A stretch of 64,000 bases of DNA, from assembly GCA_018873245.2 (NCBI GenBank), contig JAEMBT020000004.1, positions 5,504,573-5,568,572 on the forward strand. The letters run 5' to 3'. Below the pieces are notes generated by a model. It saw only the letters and a program-made list of their open reading frames with translations. It was not told the DNA's origin and did not search any database. Made by a program: the position numbers and the translations under genes. This document shows positions 38,974 through 51,568 of the stretch, in pieces. Within the stretch, counting starts at the first letter, position 1, and every line of letters begins with the position of its first letter. Source of the stretch: Archegozetes longisetosus (lineage: Eukaryota; Arthropoda; Arachnida; Sarcoptiformes; Trhypochthoniidae).

Positions 38974-39363
38974 TCATTTCATTTTACATTTTACTAAGGC
39001 ACTAATCATCAAATGTATTGATATATCATATATTTATAATAAACATGTTTTATCTTTTTTCCTGTAACTAATTGCTGTTATTTCTGTAATTTGATTATTT
39101 ATCGATTCAGTGGCTTAATACTGCTGTCCCTGATCTAAAACAGGTTTTCGATATTTGGATATTTCACAAATAGGTTATTCATTGACAAAACAAGTAGAGT
39201 TGATTAGATTTTAAAATGGCATTTAATGATGAAAAATGAATTCACTACATCCACTACACAATTAAGATCACAATTAAATTATAAGTTTAATTGAATTTCA
39301 GAGCTTGACAATTTTTATAATTTATAAAATCTGTTTTCCTATAAAATTGATGTTACTCATAGT
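38974..39363. other. Convergent 3' region BUB3/TMED
   Basis: 390 bp between convergent stop codons; contains the BUB3 polyadenylation signal (39038-39043). No gene seen. Confidence 0.5.
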
Positions 39364-40154
39364 TTACACTAATTTCTTCGCCTCGAAGAAGCTCTTCAGA
39401 TGTCTCATTTGCCATAATCCCATCGATAATAAGATCACAGTTTGCGCCAAAGACCACCATAAGACTCGAGAGTTTGTGCTCTCACTGGTCTGTCGGAAGC
39501 GTTCCTCTCGATACTAATTGTTAGATTTGAGAAAAAAGGTTAATAAACTGAGTAAAAACAATTGCAAATAATGACTAACTCTTTGATAATTTTGTTCTTT
39601 AGTGATCTGTTCGACTTGATCCAAGAGTTGTCTAACTCTGAGCTGTAATTCACTTAGCTTTTCTTTTTGAGCAACGTTTTGATAATCAATGGCGTGTTCG
39701 CCAACTTGTATATCGAGATGGACTCTCAGTTGTCCGCCACTAAACCAACGCGAAGAGTTTGAGTAAAGGCATATGACGTGTTCTCCTGGTGTATGGGAAG
39801 TGAACGAAAATCTTCCTTCAGAACTATAGACTTTGGAGAGTATGACTTTGTCCTCGGGATCTCTGATCTCAACGTGCATTCCAATTCCAGGTGAGGACGG
39901 CATAAAACCACCAGTATTTGGGTCGTACAGTTGACATTTATAGTTACCTTAATTGATTGTATGTTACATTCAATTAGTAATTATATCCAATAATCATTTC
40001 ATCTAATTTTATACTAACCGACCACAAGCGTCTCATCCGGCACTTCTTCGATGAAACATTTTCTCTCTGTTTCTGAAATGTGGAAATACAGCCCAAACGA
40101 ACTGTTTATTGCTATCAATGCTATCAACAATCGTAATAATAAAAACTTATCCAT
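39364..40154 (-). CDS. TMED9: p24-family cargo receptor, TMED4/TMED9 (alpha) type
   Basis: Single-pass receptor cycling between ER and Golgi in COPI/COPII vesicles. Exons on the minus strand: 40154-40019, 39947-39580 and 39513-39364, phases matching, 217 residues. Signal peptide ([15 protein letters not shown]), then a GOLD domain from [15 protein letters not shown], with the paired cysteines ([13 protein letters not shown] or VICLY). Then [15 protein letters not shown] and [16 protein letters not shown], a coiled-coil stem ([13 protein letters not shown]), TM segment [13 protein letters not shown], and cytosolic tail [13 protein letters not shown]. The FF pair and KKxx-like KKLV end are the COP-binding signals of the alpha class. 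TMED4 and TMED9 cannot be separated here. Confidence 0.93.
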
Positions 40155-40491
40155 TTTTCTGCTGGTTTGACTTAACTTTGAATAGTTAAATCACATTTAA
40201 ACGTGTTAATACGTGGTTTATACACTAAATGTCGAGTTAAAAGTCAAAATCTATTGATTAAAGGCCACGTAATACTGCTCTGTTTACTACACTCAACATA
40301 AACTACGTCAATTAATACTTTCAATTTTTGTTTCCATCAATGGGTGTGACTGTTATCTCAATTTGTATTCAATTTTTCTGTAATATTTTCATCAATGGGT
40401 CGTTCTTTTACTTGTCTAAGATGTGAAACAAGTTTTTAAATATTTTATTTTTATTTGTTCATTTTTCATATATTTTAGTTAATTATATAAA
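40155..40491. promoter_or_regulatory. Shared divergent promoter region TMED/Tsf2
   Basis: 337 bp between head-to-head start codons with no coding sequence; AT-rich with pyrimidine runs. Confidence 0.5.
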
Positions 40492-43250
40492 ATGAATCTC
40501 ATATTTAAAGTGATTGCTCTGATTGTGTCATCAATTTGTTTAATTTGTAAGTGTTAAACTCATTTTATTGAAATAGTTTTTCATTGGAATGTCACTTTTT
40601 CGCGCATTAATTAGTTTTAAACCAAATTGTTTTTAGTTAAATACTATTTAAATTAATTTACCAATCATTTCAATCAATGATTGATTTATCACTACACTTA
40701 TAGAGCAATTGGTTTAAACTTTTATATAGTTATTTATATAAACATTGATTTTCAAAACAATGATTTCAAAATGATTCAATTTTTTAAATTAGTGTCGCAA
40801 ATTGTGGAAAGTATTCAATATTATGAAACAAGACAAGCAAATGACAATCAAAAGAGAAACTCATATTCTGTACAGTAAGTATCGAAGAGTTGCGAAAGTG
40901 TGAGCAGTGGTCGGAAGCCATAAGAAGAAGTCGTTCGAATGCATTCGAGTTTGATCTTCAGTGCAAACAGTCTGCAGATAAGGATCAGTGCATGAATTTG
41001 ATAGAGAACCAATCAGCACATTTGGTAGTGTTAGATCCTGGGGAGATATTTGTTGCTGGAAGATATCACAGTCTTGTGCCGATCATGTCTGAAAGGTATA
41101 ACGTTCAAAAAGAGAGTGGATATTATTCGGTAGCTGTCGTGAAGACACAGTCTGCAAGTTTTATAAGAGATGTAAGAGATCTTCGTGGAAGAAGAGCTTG
41201 TTTCACAGGTGTTGGGCATCTTGCTGGGTGGGTTATACCAATGGCACGCCTTCTCGATGAAGAGAGTTTGCTTGACATCAGAGACTGCAATAACATGATC
41301 AAAAGCGCCGCAACCTTTTTTGGGGACAGTTGTGCCCCAAACTCGTTGATAGATAAGAACAATCCGATTGGAAATAATCCTCAATCGATGTGTTCGTTGT
41401 GTTCTGCTGGAAATCCACAAAGAGCTAAATGCTCTGGAAGTGACACTTATGCGAACTTTGAAGGAGCTTTTTTGTGTCTAACAAATGTAGGCGATGTTGC
41501 ATTCCTCAGACACACTACTGTTAATCAAATGACTAGAGACAGACGATTCAATAAAAACGATTATGAGTTATTGTGTCCTGATGGCGGCCGTCGATCTGTC
41601 GATTCGTACCAAAACTGCAATTGGGGCTATGTTCCATCACATGCTGTTGTCATTTCTTCTGCTATACTGCCTGAAAATAGACTTAAGATTCAGAAATTTT
41701 TACTCGAGTCTGTCGATAGGTTCGGATCTTCGACTGGTTATAATGATTATTTGAGTGGTTCTCGTTCTGCAACAACATTCCGTCCAACACTCAACAGATT
41801 CAATCAAAGTTATCCTATTTATACTAATTATACTAATTACAATCAACAGCCATATTCGTCAAATTTGAATTACAACGACAGATCTAAAAATGAGAATGCA
41901 TTCACTCTTTTTGGTGATTCTCGAAAATACGGAGCGATGAATCTGCTATTCGCTGACGAAACAACTGCTTTGAATCCTGTAGAAAGCAGTAAACAAACAT
42001 TTACCGGTTATTTGGGTTCATATGAATTACCGGCGCGTATCAGATTTGATACAAGATCTAATATAACTAATATTTTGGACTATTTCGTCAAGTTGCACAA
42101 ATGTCCAGTTCCTAATGCAAGATTTTGTGTCGTCTCTGAGAAAGAACTCGAAAAGTGTAACAAAATGAAGACAGCTTTTCGTTCGCAAATGTTGAAACCA
42201 GAAATTAGTTGTGTCAAAAGTCACAGTGCCATCGGCTGTATGGCTTTGATTCGCGACAGAGACGCAGATCTAACTGTCTTAGATGCAGGAGATATCTATA
42301 CTGGTGGACATAAATTCAATTTGGAACCAATAGTTGCCGAGCAAAACAATTTAGATGACACTTATTACTATGTGGTAGCGATTGCCCGGCAGTCTGATAA
42401 AAACACAGATTTGCTTTACTTGAAAGGCAAGAAGTCTTGTCACACAGGCTTTGGTTTGGCTGCTGGTTGGGTTGTTCCGCTCAGCTTTTTGTTATCAAAT
42501 GCAAGAATGCGCTCGTACGGTTGTGACTCAGTTCGGGCCGCATCGGAATTTTTTCAGAAATCTTGTGTTCCTGGAGCTCTTTCTCACGAATTCTACAGCT
42601 TTGATAACACTTGGGATTACGGAAACTTATGCGATTTGTGTCACGGGGCCTCCTATCGGTTTTGCAGTAGAGATTCATCCGAATCTTTTTTCGGCGATAC
42701 GGGAGCTCTAAGATGTTTGGTTGAAGGCGGTGGTGAAATCGCATTCGCCAAACATACAACTATATTGGAAAACACTGGCGGACGAAACCCTCAGTGGTGG
42801 GCAAGAAATGTAATTCCAGACGACTTTGAGTTGCTTTGTCGCGATGGTACCAGAGATACTTATAAAGAATATAAGAGATGCAGTTTGGGTAAAGTCTCAA
42901 CCAATGCCATTGTCACCAATAAATATAAGGACGACTATTACAAGGAAGCTTATATTAACTTATTTATTTATGCCCAACAATTCTATGGCTCAAAATATTC
43001 CGAAGATTTCACTTTCAAAATGTTTGTTTCCGAAACCGATCACAAAGATCTGATATTTCAAGATTCAACTGTTCAATTGAAAGCCATTCCCAGATGGAAA
43101 CGTGATTATAAAGAGTATTTAGGACATGACTTTCTCAAAGCCATGACTTTAGTTGACTGCACTGCAGGTGCAGATACTATTAAAACATCATTTGTTAATA
43201 GTTTGTTGTTAGTCATCTCATTAATTATTTCACTAAGACTAATTAATTAA
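40492..43250 (+). CDS. Tsf2: Melanotransferrin / transferrin-2, GPI-anchored, two lobes
   Basis: Exons 40492-40546 and 40876-43250 join in phase to give 809 residues, close to insect Tsf2, which is an epithelial junction protein. A signal peptide (MNLIFKVIALIVSSICLI) precedes two transferrin lobes (~25-390 and ~395-750). A hydrophobic C-terminal tail after a small-residue site (CTAGADTI) indicates a GPI anchor. N-lobe ligands: Asp in VVLDPGE, Tyr in GYYSVAVV and Tyr in DYELLC remain, but the His appears replaced in SRKYGAMN. C-lobe: Asp in TVLDAGD, Tyr in YYYVVAIA and His in TDHKDL remain, but DFELLC has Phe for Tyr. The anion-binding Arg is His in TGVGHLAGW and Leu in TGFGLAAGW. An Asn/Tyr-rich insertion lies near residues 310-345. 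AATAAA at 43596. Confidence 0.93.
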
Positions 43251-43845
43251 TTCAAATTAGTTCTAATCATAGAATATTTAAAGCATTCCGTCCAATCATT
43301 TTTTTAGTTTTACAATTTTATACATCAATCCTGTTATAGAAATCTTATACATTGCACAGACTTTACTGAATTTTCAGGTAATGGTCAACTACTTTTGATG
43401 TTTGCTACAGTATTTTATCTTTGTTTACCCACACTTTTCTATTTTATATTTCTGTTATCAAAAAGCTGTTTTTATTGTTTAGACCTCTTAGTTTGTGATT
43501 TTTTTACGTAAAAACTAACAAGTATTTTTTGTGATTCTTACAATTGCCTGTAATTATGCCTTTAATATAAATGAGTTGTATTTATATGCAAAATCAATAA
43601 ATGATAAGTCAAGTGAAAGTAGACTTTTTTCAAACAATTAAATCATACCTGAGCAATAGATGTCTAATCGAATGGAAGTTCTCAATGTTTGTGTTGATGC
43701 ATTCGATCGAAGAGCCTCTTATTAAGTCTACTCCATAGCAACGCTCTCCATCAAAATTAATAACAAACCAAATTTTAAATGTTTCTCACAGTTGATCAAT
43801 GCTTTGAAAAAGTTGGCGATTTAGGTTTTCTCAATCAAAGTAGAA
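43251..43845. other. Intergenic, Tsf2 3' end and IFT140 upstream
   Basis: Contains the Tsf2 polyadenylation signal and the upstream region of IFT140. No coding exon seen. Confidence 0.5.
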
Positions 43846-46800
43846 ATGAGTTCATACATCGAGTATAAAGTTGATGATTCGGTTTTGAAAAGTTTACAAA
43901 AAGAAAGCAGTCAGTGGTCGAAAGTACAGCGACCAATACTTGCTGTCTCTGTATATAATGATTCTGGTGGAACTATTAAATTGCTTGACGAGGACGGCCT
44001 ACAAGTGGTAGAGACAAGTGAAAAAGACGCTGATGCTATTCCTATGAAACCTGGAATTAAAGTTTCATGCTTTCAATGGCACCCGAATTCCTTACTGCTT
44101 GCGATCTCATGGGACTCCGGCGAAATGGGAGTCTATTCTTTGAAAAGTTCTAGGACTAAATGGACGGAATATGTTTCGAAAGCCTATAGCAGACAAAAAA
44201 CTGTCATTTGCATCGAATGGATCAATGAAGGCCAGGATCTTATTACAGGTAAAGTTTAGCTCTCAAAAAATCATATTCATCAATGAGAATCACTTTGTTA
44301 GTCGACATGACCGGAAAGATAACGATTTGGGACTTCGACGAAATGTCAAGTCTCCTAAAGGAAAAAACAAGTCATCAAATAACTGATCAAATAACAGACA
44401 TGGTGACTGTTAAGTCAAACAAGAATTCACTGGTTTACCTTGGATCTTCAAGTGGAGTTGTTTATCAAATGATTGGCACCACTGGAACTGTGAGTGACAT
44501 CGTGGCGCTCGAAAGTGGGGTTAAGCGCATTCTCTACTATCCCAGGCGTAACCGACTTATAATTATTACTGAATCGATGCTGTTATGCCAGTACTCAGTC
44601 TCAACATCGAGTTCGGATGTGTGTGAAGTGGCAAAAGTTAAGTTAAGTAGTTCTGGAAGGAATGTGTCAACTGACATAATCACCGCTATGATGATCGATG
44701 ACTCGGTTGGTCTGATCGCTATTTGTTTCACTAATGAACGAGTAGTGCGTCTTTGGCAATTGGAAAGCGGTCACAACGCTGCTGTCATTGTAGCAGAATC
44801 TGCTGATTCTCATTGGGCTGGAGTTACTTCTGTTGATTATTGCAATGGGATTTTGGTTGCCGGAACCAGTAACAATCACGTCATTATTTGGAAAAGAAGT
44901 TCTGGTCTCGATTTTAATAGAATCTCACAAATTCAAGTAAAGGGAAGCGTTAAAAAAGTCTGTGTTGGTCGAAGTCGACGCATTGCATGTATTACTTCTA
45001 CTAATGACATTTATATGATTAATGAACAAAATACGTGCTTCTCCTACAACAATAAAACTGTTGTAGTGCAGGTTTGATCTAATTGAGTTTCAAAATCATA
45101 CAGTAATTCTAATTCTATATCTCATTGCATAGAATGGCGCAAAACAGATTAAAGTGAAAAAAATTCTTTCCGATCAAGCTCAAGATTTGAGAGTTCAGGT
45201 CCCCATTCGATGTGTTTATGTTGGAACTGATGGCAGAATAATAGCAATCAAATTGAGTGGTTCTAAACAAGTCGATTTCTACCGTTGTTCTGAATCTGCA
45301 GATGTTATCGATTCGTTTTGTTCAGCTACTATTAGCGAAGCTGATAATATGATTGTAATTCATGACGATATAGTTTGGAGTTGTTTTATAAATAATGACG
45401 AGCAAAACGGAAAGTTTACATTGGTTTCATACAGTCTTCAAACTAATAATCAAGAGAAATATCAAATCGATATGCTAGTCAATGCAGACAATAAAGATTT
45501 TATGCAAACTAGAGTTACTGCTATTGATATCAATGGAGATTCGTTGATGACTATCTTGTCTATTGGTAACAAATACTTTCTCTACATATTTAAATTGAAT
45601 GGACAAAAACAAATGATCAAATCTGGACCAACGCGTATATTGGATTACACGCGAATAAATTTTGCTAAAATAAACAGAGACGGATCAATGGTTGCGTGTA
45701 TTGACGATAAATTACTTTCTGTCTTGCACAATGATCAGGTTCTTAAGTTCGACATTGACAATGCTTCCAATGGAGAAGTAACTGGGCTTTGTTGGGCTGA
45801 TAACGAACCACGATTATTATGCTTCGCACAGGAAACAAAAGCTCAGATTTTGCTCTGTAATAGCAAAGATAATCTGATCAAACTTTACGATCAAATTGAA
45901 ATCGATAGTAACATGAAACTAGCAGCCTTCAACGTACCCACCATTTACTTCTTGAGAGGAGAAGAAATCGTCAAACAAAATCTATCAGAGTTGGATGGAC
46001 TGAGTGAAGAGACGACAAGTATTATGCTTGAATTTTTAACCTCAAAGTCAGTTGATCTCAACCACATCATCAAACGAGTCAACCAAATCGGAGAAAATAA
46101 TAATAAGTTGTGGATGAATTTGGCAAAGCTTAGTGTTAAGAGTAGGGATATAAACATGGGCATATATTGTGCCTCTAAATTGCAAAATGCTAGAGTCGTC
46201 AGAGATGTCAAACAAGAGTTAGCAGAAACTGGAGATAGTCTTATTGCATGTGCTGTACTTGCCATGAATTTGGGTCTTCATAGTGAAGCTGAAGAAATTC
46301 TCAAAAACTCTAACAACCAGTTGAAGTTATCCAAATATTATCAGAATAGAAATGAATGGGAAAAGGCTATTAAATGTGTTGATAGAGTCAATCAAAAATC
46401 TGTTTATTACAATTATGCCAAACACTTAGAACACGATGAATCCAATTTGACCGAAGCCATCAAGTATTATGAAATGTCGGGAACGCATGTCTTTGAGGTG
46501 CCGCGAATGCTCTTTGATATTGACGGAAATTCGATGCTTCAAGAATATTGTCTGAATGACAATGGAGACTCATCGGAGAAGGACAGCGCGCACCTCATTC
46601 GATGGTGGGGCCAATTCTGCGAAAGTCAAGGAGATATCAGCCATGCTTTGAATGCTTATGAAAAAGCAAAAGATTACTATAACTTAGTACGTCTTCTCTG
46701 TTATACTGGCGAGAGTGAGAGAGCCAAGACTTTGATTAATTCCATAAGTAATGACGGAACCATTTCTACTAAAGACGCAGCAATGCTACACCTCGGAAGA

Positions 46801-47652
46801 CATCTCGAGTCAGTCAATCCTATCGAATCTATTAATTATTACTTGCCTTGTGGTGCAATCAAACATGCTATTCGTGTTTGTAAAACTAACAATTTCATCA
46901 ATGAATTAGTCAAACTCACTATTACTTATGGCACTAAAGAAGAAGCCAAAGATATTGTCGCCAATTATGTTGAGAATAATCTTTCGAATCAAGAAATAAG
47001 TGATGAATCTCTTGTGCAGTTGTACTACAAGTGTGGTTCTATTGAAAAAGCCATTGAATCAGCTCTAAGAACACGCACGTGGACTCAACTCAGAGATCTG
47101 TTGAGAGATGAAATCTCGAAAGCAGAATCTGGTCAGAAAATTGACATAACTATTGATGAGTCAACAACACAATTGGCATTAGAAGCACTTAAAACTGATT
47201 CAGATATCATTGATATAGTGATTGATTTGCTGCTTTTGCTTAAGAACGATCAGACGTCACTTATGGAACAACTTATCAGAGACTATAATATTGAAGTGAA
47301 CGAAAAACTGGTGGAAAAAGTTGAGCGAATAACTAAGAGTCAGCAACAAAAAGAACATCTTATGCTAGCGTTGGCAGATATGGCTCTACAACAAGGAAAC
47401 TGTTTGGTGGCCGCAAAACTTTACAACAATCAAGGCTTGAGGACTAACGCTATTAAAGCATTGATACGAACTGGTCAAACAGACAAAGTCATCAGTTATG
47501 CCAATATTGCAAGAGATAAAAATGTTTATAAAATCGCTGCCAATTATCTGCAGACTATGAACTATAGCGATGATTCTGTTATTAGTGGTTTCTATAAGAA
47601 AGCCGGTGTTAAACAGGAATCTAACAGATTTAATAAAAGAGAAAACGAATGA
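43846..47652 (+). CDS. IFT140: IFT140, intraflagellar transport complex A subunit
   Basis: Retrograde ciliary transport; in arthropods needed in sensory cilia. Exons 43846-44248, 44302-45071 and 45133-47652 join with matching phases to give 1,230 residues. Two WD propellers occupy about the first half (for example CFQWHPNSLLLAISWDSGEMGVY, read in parts; DMTGKITIWDF). A TPR-like half follows with family landmarks KYYEMSGTHVFEVPRML, RWWGQFCESQGDISHAL, INYYLPCGAIKHAIRVCK, CLVAAKLYNNQG and KIAANYLQTMNY. It stops soon after GFYKKAG, where vertebrate proteins continue for about 230 residues. The 420 bp before BMS1 holds no continuation. BMS1 follows on the same strand. Confidence 0.93.
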
Positions 47653-48072
47653 TTCGCTACAAGCTATGAAGAATTGATGCAAACTTTAATAGTGTCACAC
47701 TTTCTAAATAAGATTTTAAACAATTGAAAACTCAAACTTACCTTTTTATAAAGTTTAATATAAGTCGATGTTAATTAGTAAAAGTTAAATATTATATGAA
47801 ATAAATGATATTTTTGAGTTAAAATTATAAAATAAGATGAATTTATATTTCAATCATATAGAAACACCTTTAATTCTGCGATTCAATAAGAGTACTAATT
47901 CTGAAGCATTCAAATCGGAAAGTTATGACAACTATTTTGAATTTTAGCGCTCAAAATGAAATGCTGCGTATTTAGCATGTGATCCCTTTTAGTGCACATG
48001 TTTGTCATGTGTGTTACTCCAACTTTAAAGTAATAGCAATTAATGTTTTCAATTCAAATATAAATCAATCAA
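47653..48072. other. Intergenic between IFT140 and BMS1
   Basis: AT-rich, no coding continuation of IFT140 in any frame; AATAAA at 47800. Must also hold the BMS1 promoter. Confidence 0.55.
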
Positions 48073-51000
48073 ATGTCGGACCATATCATGAATGATGACA
48101 AACATAAGAGTCATCAGAAGCGGCACAGCGGTCGAAAACATGAAAAGAAGATGATTAAGAAAATTGAAGATAAGAATGAAGAGAAGAGGAATGTGAAGGC
48201 ATTTGCGATCAAGTCTGCAGTTAAGGCCGAACGACAGTTCAGACGAAAACAAGACTTAATTGCAAAGAAAGAACATCAGCCATTAGTGGATAGAACGCCT
48301 TTAGAGCCTCCTCCATATGTGGTAGCAGTGGTCGGACCACAAAAAGTCGGCAAAACAACTCTAATTCGTTGTCTGATTAAGTCTTACACTCGAATGAATT
48401 TACATCAAATCTCAGGTCCAGTCACTATTGTCAGCGGAAAAAAGAGAAGATTAACACTAATTGAATGCAATAATGATATCAATAGTATGATAGATGTCGC
48501 AAAAATTGCTGATTTGGTCCTATTATTAGTAGATGCCAGCTTTGGCTTTGAAATGGAAACTTTTGAGTTCTTGAACATATGTCAGGCACACGGATTCCCA
48601 CGAATTATGGGTGTCTTAACACACTTGGATGTCTTCAAAAATCAAAAGGCGTTGAGAAAAACCAAGAAAGTTCTGAAACACAGGTTTTGGACTGAGATCT
48701 ATTCGGGCGCTAAACTGTTTTATTTGTCGGGAATGATTCGTGGAGAATATCTGAAGAACGAAATCCATAATTTGTGTCGTTTTATTTCTGTCATCAAATT
48801 CCGTCCGTTGCAATGGATCACAAGTCATCCCTATCTTATTGTCGATCGAATGGAAGACTTGACTAATCAAGAATTGATTCGTCAAAACCCTAAATGCAAT
48901 CGAACTGTTTGTTTGTTCGGTTATTCGAGAGGAAGTAATTTCAAAAAGAATAATGAGATTCACATTCCCGGTTGCGGAGACTTTGTTATCAATGAAATAT
49001 CATTTCTATCAGATCCGTGTCCTCTTCCAGACAAAGAGAAACAAGAAAAGCGTCGATCGCTTAATGAAAAAGAAAGACTGATTTACGCTCCAATGTCTGG
49101 AGTCGGAGGTATTGTGTATGATAAGGATGCGGTTTATATTGATTTGGGTGGAAGTCATTCACATAAAGAAGAGAAAGTGAGCAACAAACTAATGAATTAG
49201 TTTCATCTATTATTTCAAGTCGTCACACAATTGATGAAGAAATGGAGTCTACTCAATTGAAACTGTTTAGCAATTCTCAACCAACTCATGGAACTGATGT
49301 TTTCGGTGATCAAAGAGTCAGAAGAAGAGTTACTTTTGATAAAGAACTCAATTTTGAAGACAATGATAGTGAGAGTGAAAGTGATAATGAGTATAACAGT
49401 GAAGATGAAAATGAAAGAGATAATGAAGAGGAAGCATTTGATGGGGAAAAGATTAATGATTCCGAAGCTAATTTAGACGAAGAAACTGAAAAATTGTTTA
49501 GTTCTGACGATGAAATGGAGAGTGAAGATGAGGATAATTACTCAAAATGGAAGAATAATTTAGCAGATAAGGCTTCGATGGCTTTCTATTCAAGACTTGA
49601 AAGAACTGAAAACATACAAAGACTTGTTTACGGAGATTTTAGTGATTTAAAAGATGATGACTATTATAATGACGTTCGAGAACTTTCTGACGGATTGTTC
49701 AAAATAGTTGAGAAAAGACAAGAAGAAATACAACGAATGAAAACAACTCTCAATTCTATTGAATGTACTAAATTTCCTCCAGAATTACTCATCGATTGGA
49801 ATAATGAGGATATGAGTGACAGCATTAGAGATTGTTTTGTTACCGGAAAGTGGAGTGACAATGAAGATGCTGCCAAACTATTAGCCAAAGACGATGCCAT
49901 TGACCATTCAGATGAAGAAATTTTTGGTGATTTCGAAGACTTAGAAACTGGCGAAAAGCATACGGGCCACACCACATCAGGTGTTGATTCGAGTGAGGAT
50001 AAAGTTGAAGATGAAGATGAAGATGAAGCACGAATGGAGAAAAAGCGTAAAATGAAAGAAGCGTTTGATGCAGAATATGATATTGGAGATAAAGATGGAG
50101 AGGAAAAGACATTTCTCGATTTAGAGAAGGAAAAGCTGGACCAACAAGCCCAGGTTTGATCTATTTATAAGTTTATATTTGTATTTGTATTTTATTTGAC
50201 ATATTCACGGCAAATGATTCTAAGGTCTTAATTCTTATGATTTCAGTTGAATAGAAATGAGTTCGAGAATCTATCGGACGAACAAAGAGTACAATATGAA
50301 GGCTTTAGAGCCGGAATGTATCTCAGACTTGAAATCGAGAACATTCCATGTGAATTTATCGATAATTTTGACGCCAGTTATCCAGTAATTGTTGGGGGTT
50401 TGCTTAGCGGTGAAAATAATATCGGATACGTCAGAGTCAGGATTAAAAAGCATCGATGGTATAAAAAGATATTGAAGACTCGCGATCCGCTTATCATATC
50501 ACTGGGTTGGAGACGATTTCAAACGCAACCCTTATATTCAATACAAGACCATAACGGACGTAATCGACTTCTTAAGTATACACCTCAGCACATGCACTGC
50601 AATGCTACGTTTTGGGGTCCAATTACACCACAAGGCACTGGGTTTATTGCAGTCCAAACCGTTTCAGAAATTAGTCCTGACTTTCGAATCGCAGCCACTG
50701 GTGTTGTTCTCGATATCGATAAGTCATCACAAATTGTTAAGAAACTGAAGCTACTGGGAACACCTGCCAAAATATATAAGAAGACAGCTTTCATTAAAGG
50801 CATGTTCAACACAGCACTAGAAGTTACTAAATTTGAAGGCGCGGCCATCAGAACTGTCAGTGGTATTAGGGGTCAAATTAAAAAAGCCATCAGAGCTCCT
50901 CCCGGTGCCTTCAGAGCAACTTTTGAAGACAAAATAATTTCAAGTGATATTGTCTTTATGAGGACCTGGTTTACTGTAGCTGTACCCAAATTTTTTGCAA

Positions 51001-51467
51001 CCGTTACTTCTCTGCTTTTGCCACCCAACGAAAAGGCCAAATGGCAGGGAATGAAGACTGTCGGACAACTTAGATATGAACAGGGATTGCATGCACCCAA
51101 CAATAAAGACTCTCATTACACGCAAACGGAACGTAAAAAATACAACTTTAAGCCGTTCACAATACCTAAAGAACTTCAACGAGAATTGCCGTATAAGTCA
51201 AAGCCTAAACTTTTGCCTAAAAAACAGAATAAAGTGACTCGAGTCGCAGTTGTGAGGGATAGAGAAGAACAACAAACCAATAATTTGATTAAAATGATTA
51301 GAGCTGCCCATAGAGAAAAAACTAGAAAAGAAAGAGAAGTGATGGCCGAAAGGGTTTCCAAACACAAGAAAATTATGGCTAAAATTGAAGAGGGAAAGAT
51401 TAATAAACAACGAGAAACTAAGAAAAAGGTTCTTAGGACTTTAAGCAAAACTAAAAAGTTCAAGTGA
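48073..51467 (+). CDS. BMS1: BMS1, ribosome-biogenesis GTPase
   Basis: Acts with Rcl1 in early 40S pre-rRNA processing in the nucleolus. Exons 48073-50153 and 50247-51467, about 1,100 residues once the frameshift is allowed for. The basic N-terminus precedes the GTPase domain: P-loop [35 protein letters not shown] (the N/TKxD position). Then [18 protein letters not shown] and [24 protein letters not shown], an acidic middle, and the C-terminal AARP2-like part with [51 protein letters not shown] and [10 protein letters not shown] one-base frame change at 49167-49181 separates GTPase and acidic parts; an AAA run lies inside it. Confidence 0.92.
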
Positions 51468-51568
51468 TTTCTAATTTTATTCAATTAAAATGCTTCTTCT
51501 GATTATAAAACATTTTTACAATATCTTCAAATCTATAGATTAAAATATTTTGTATATATATATAAAGT

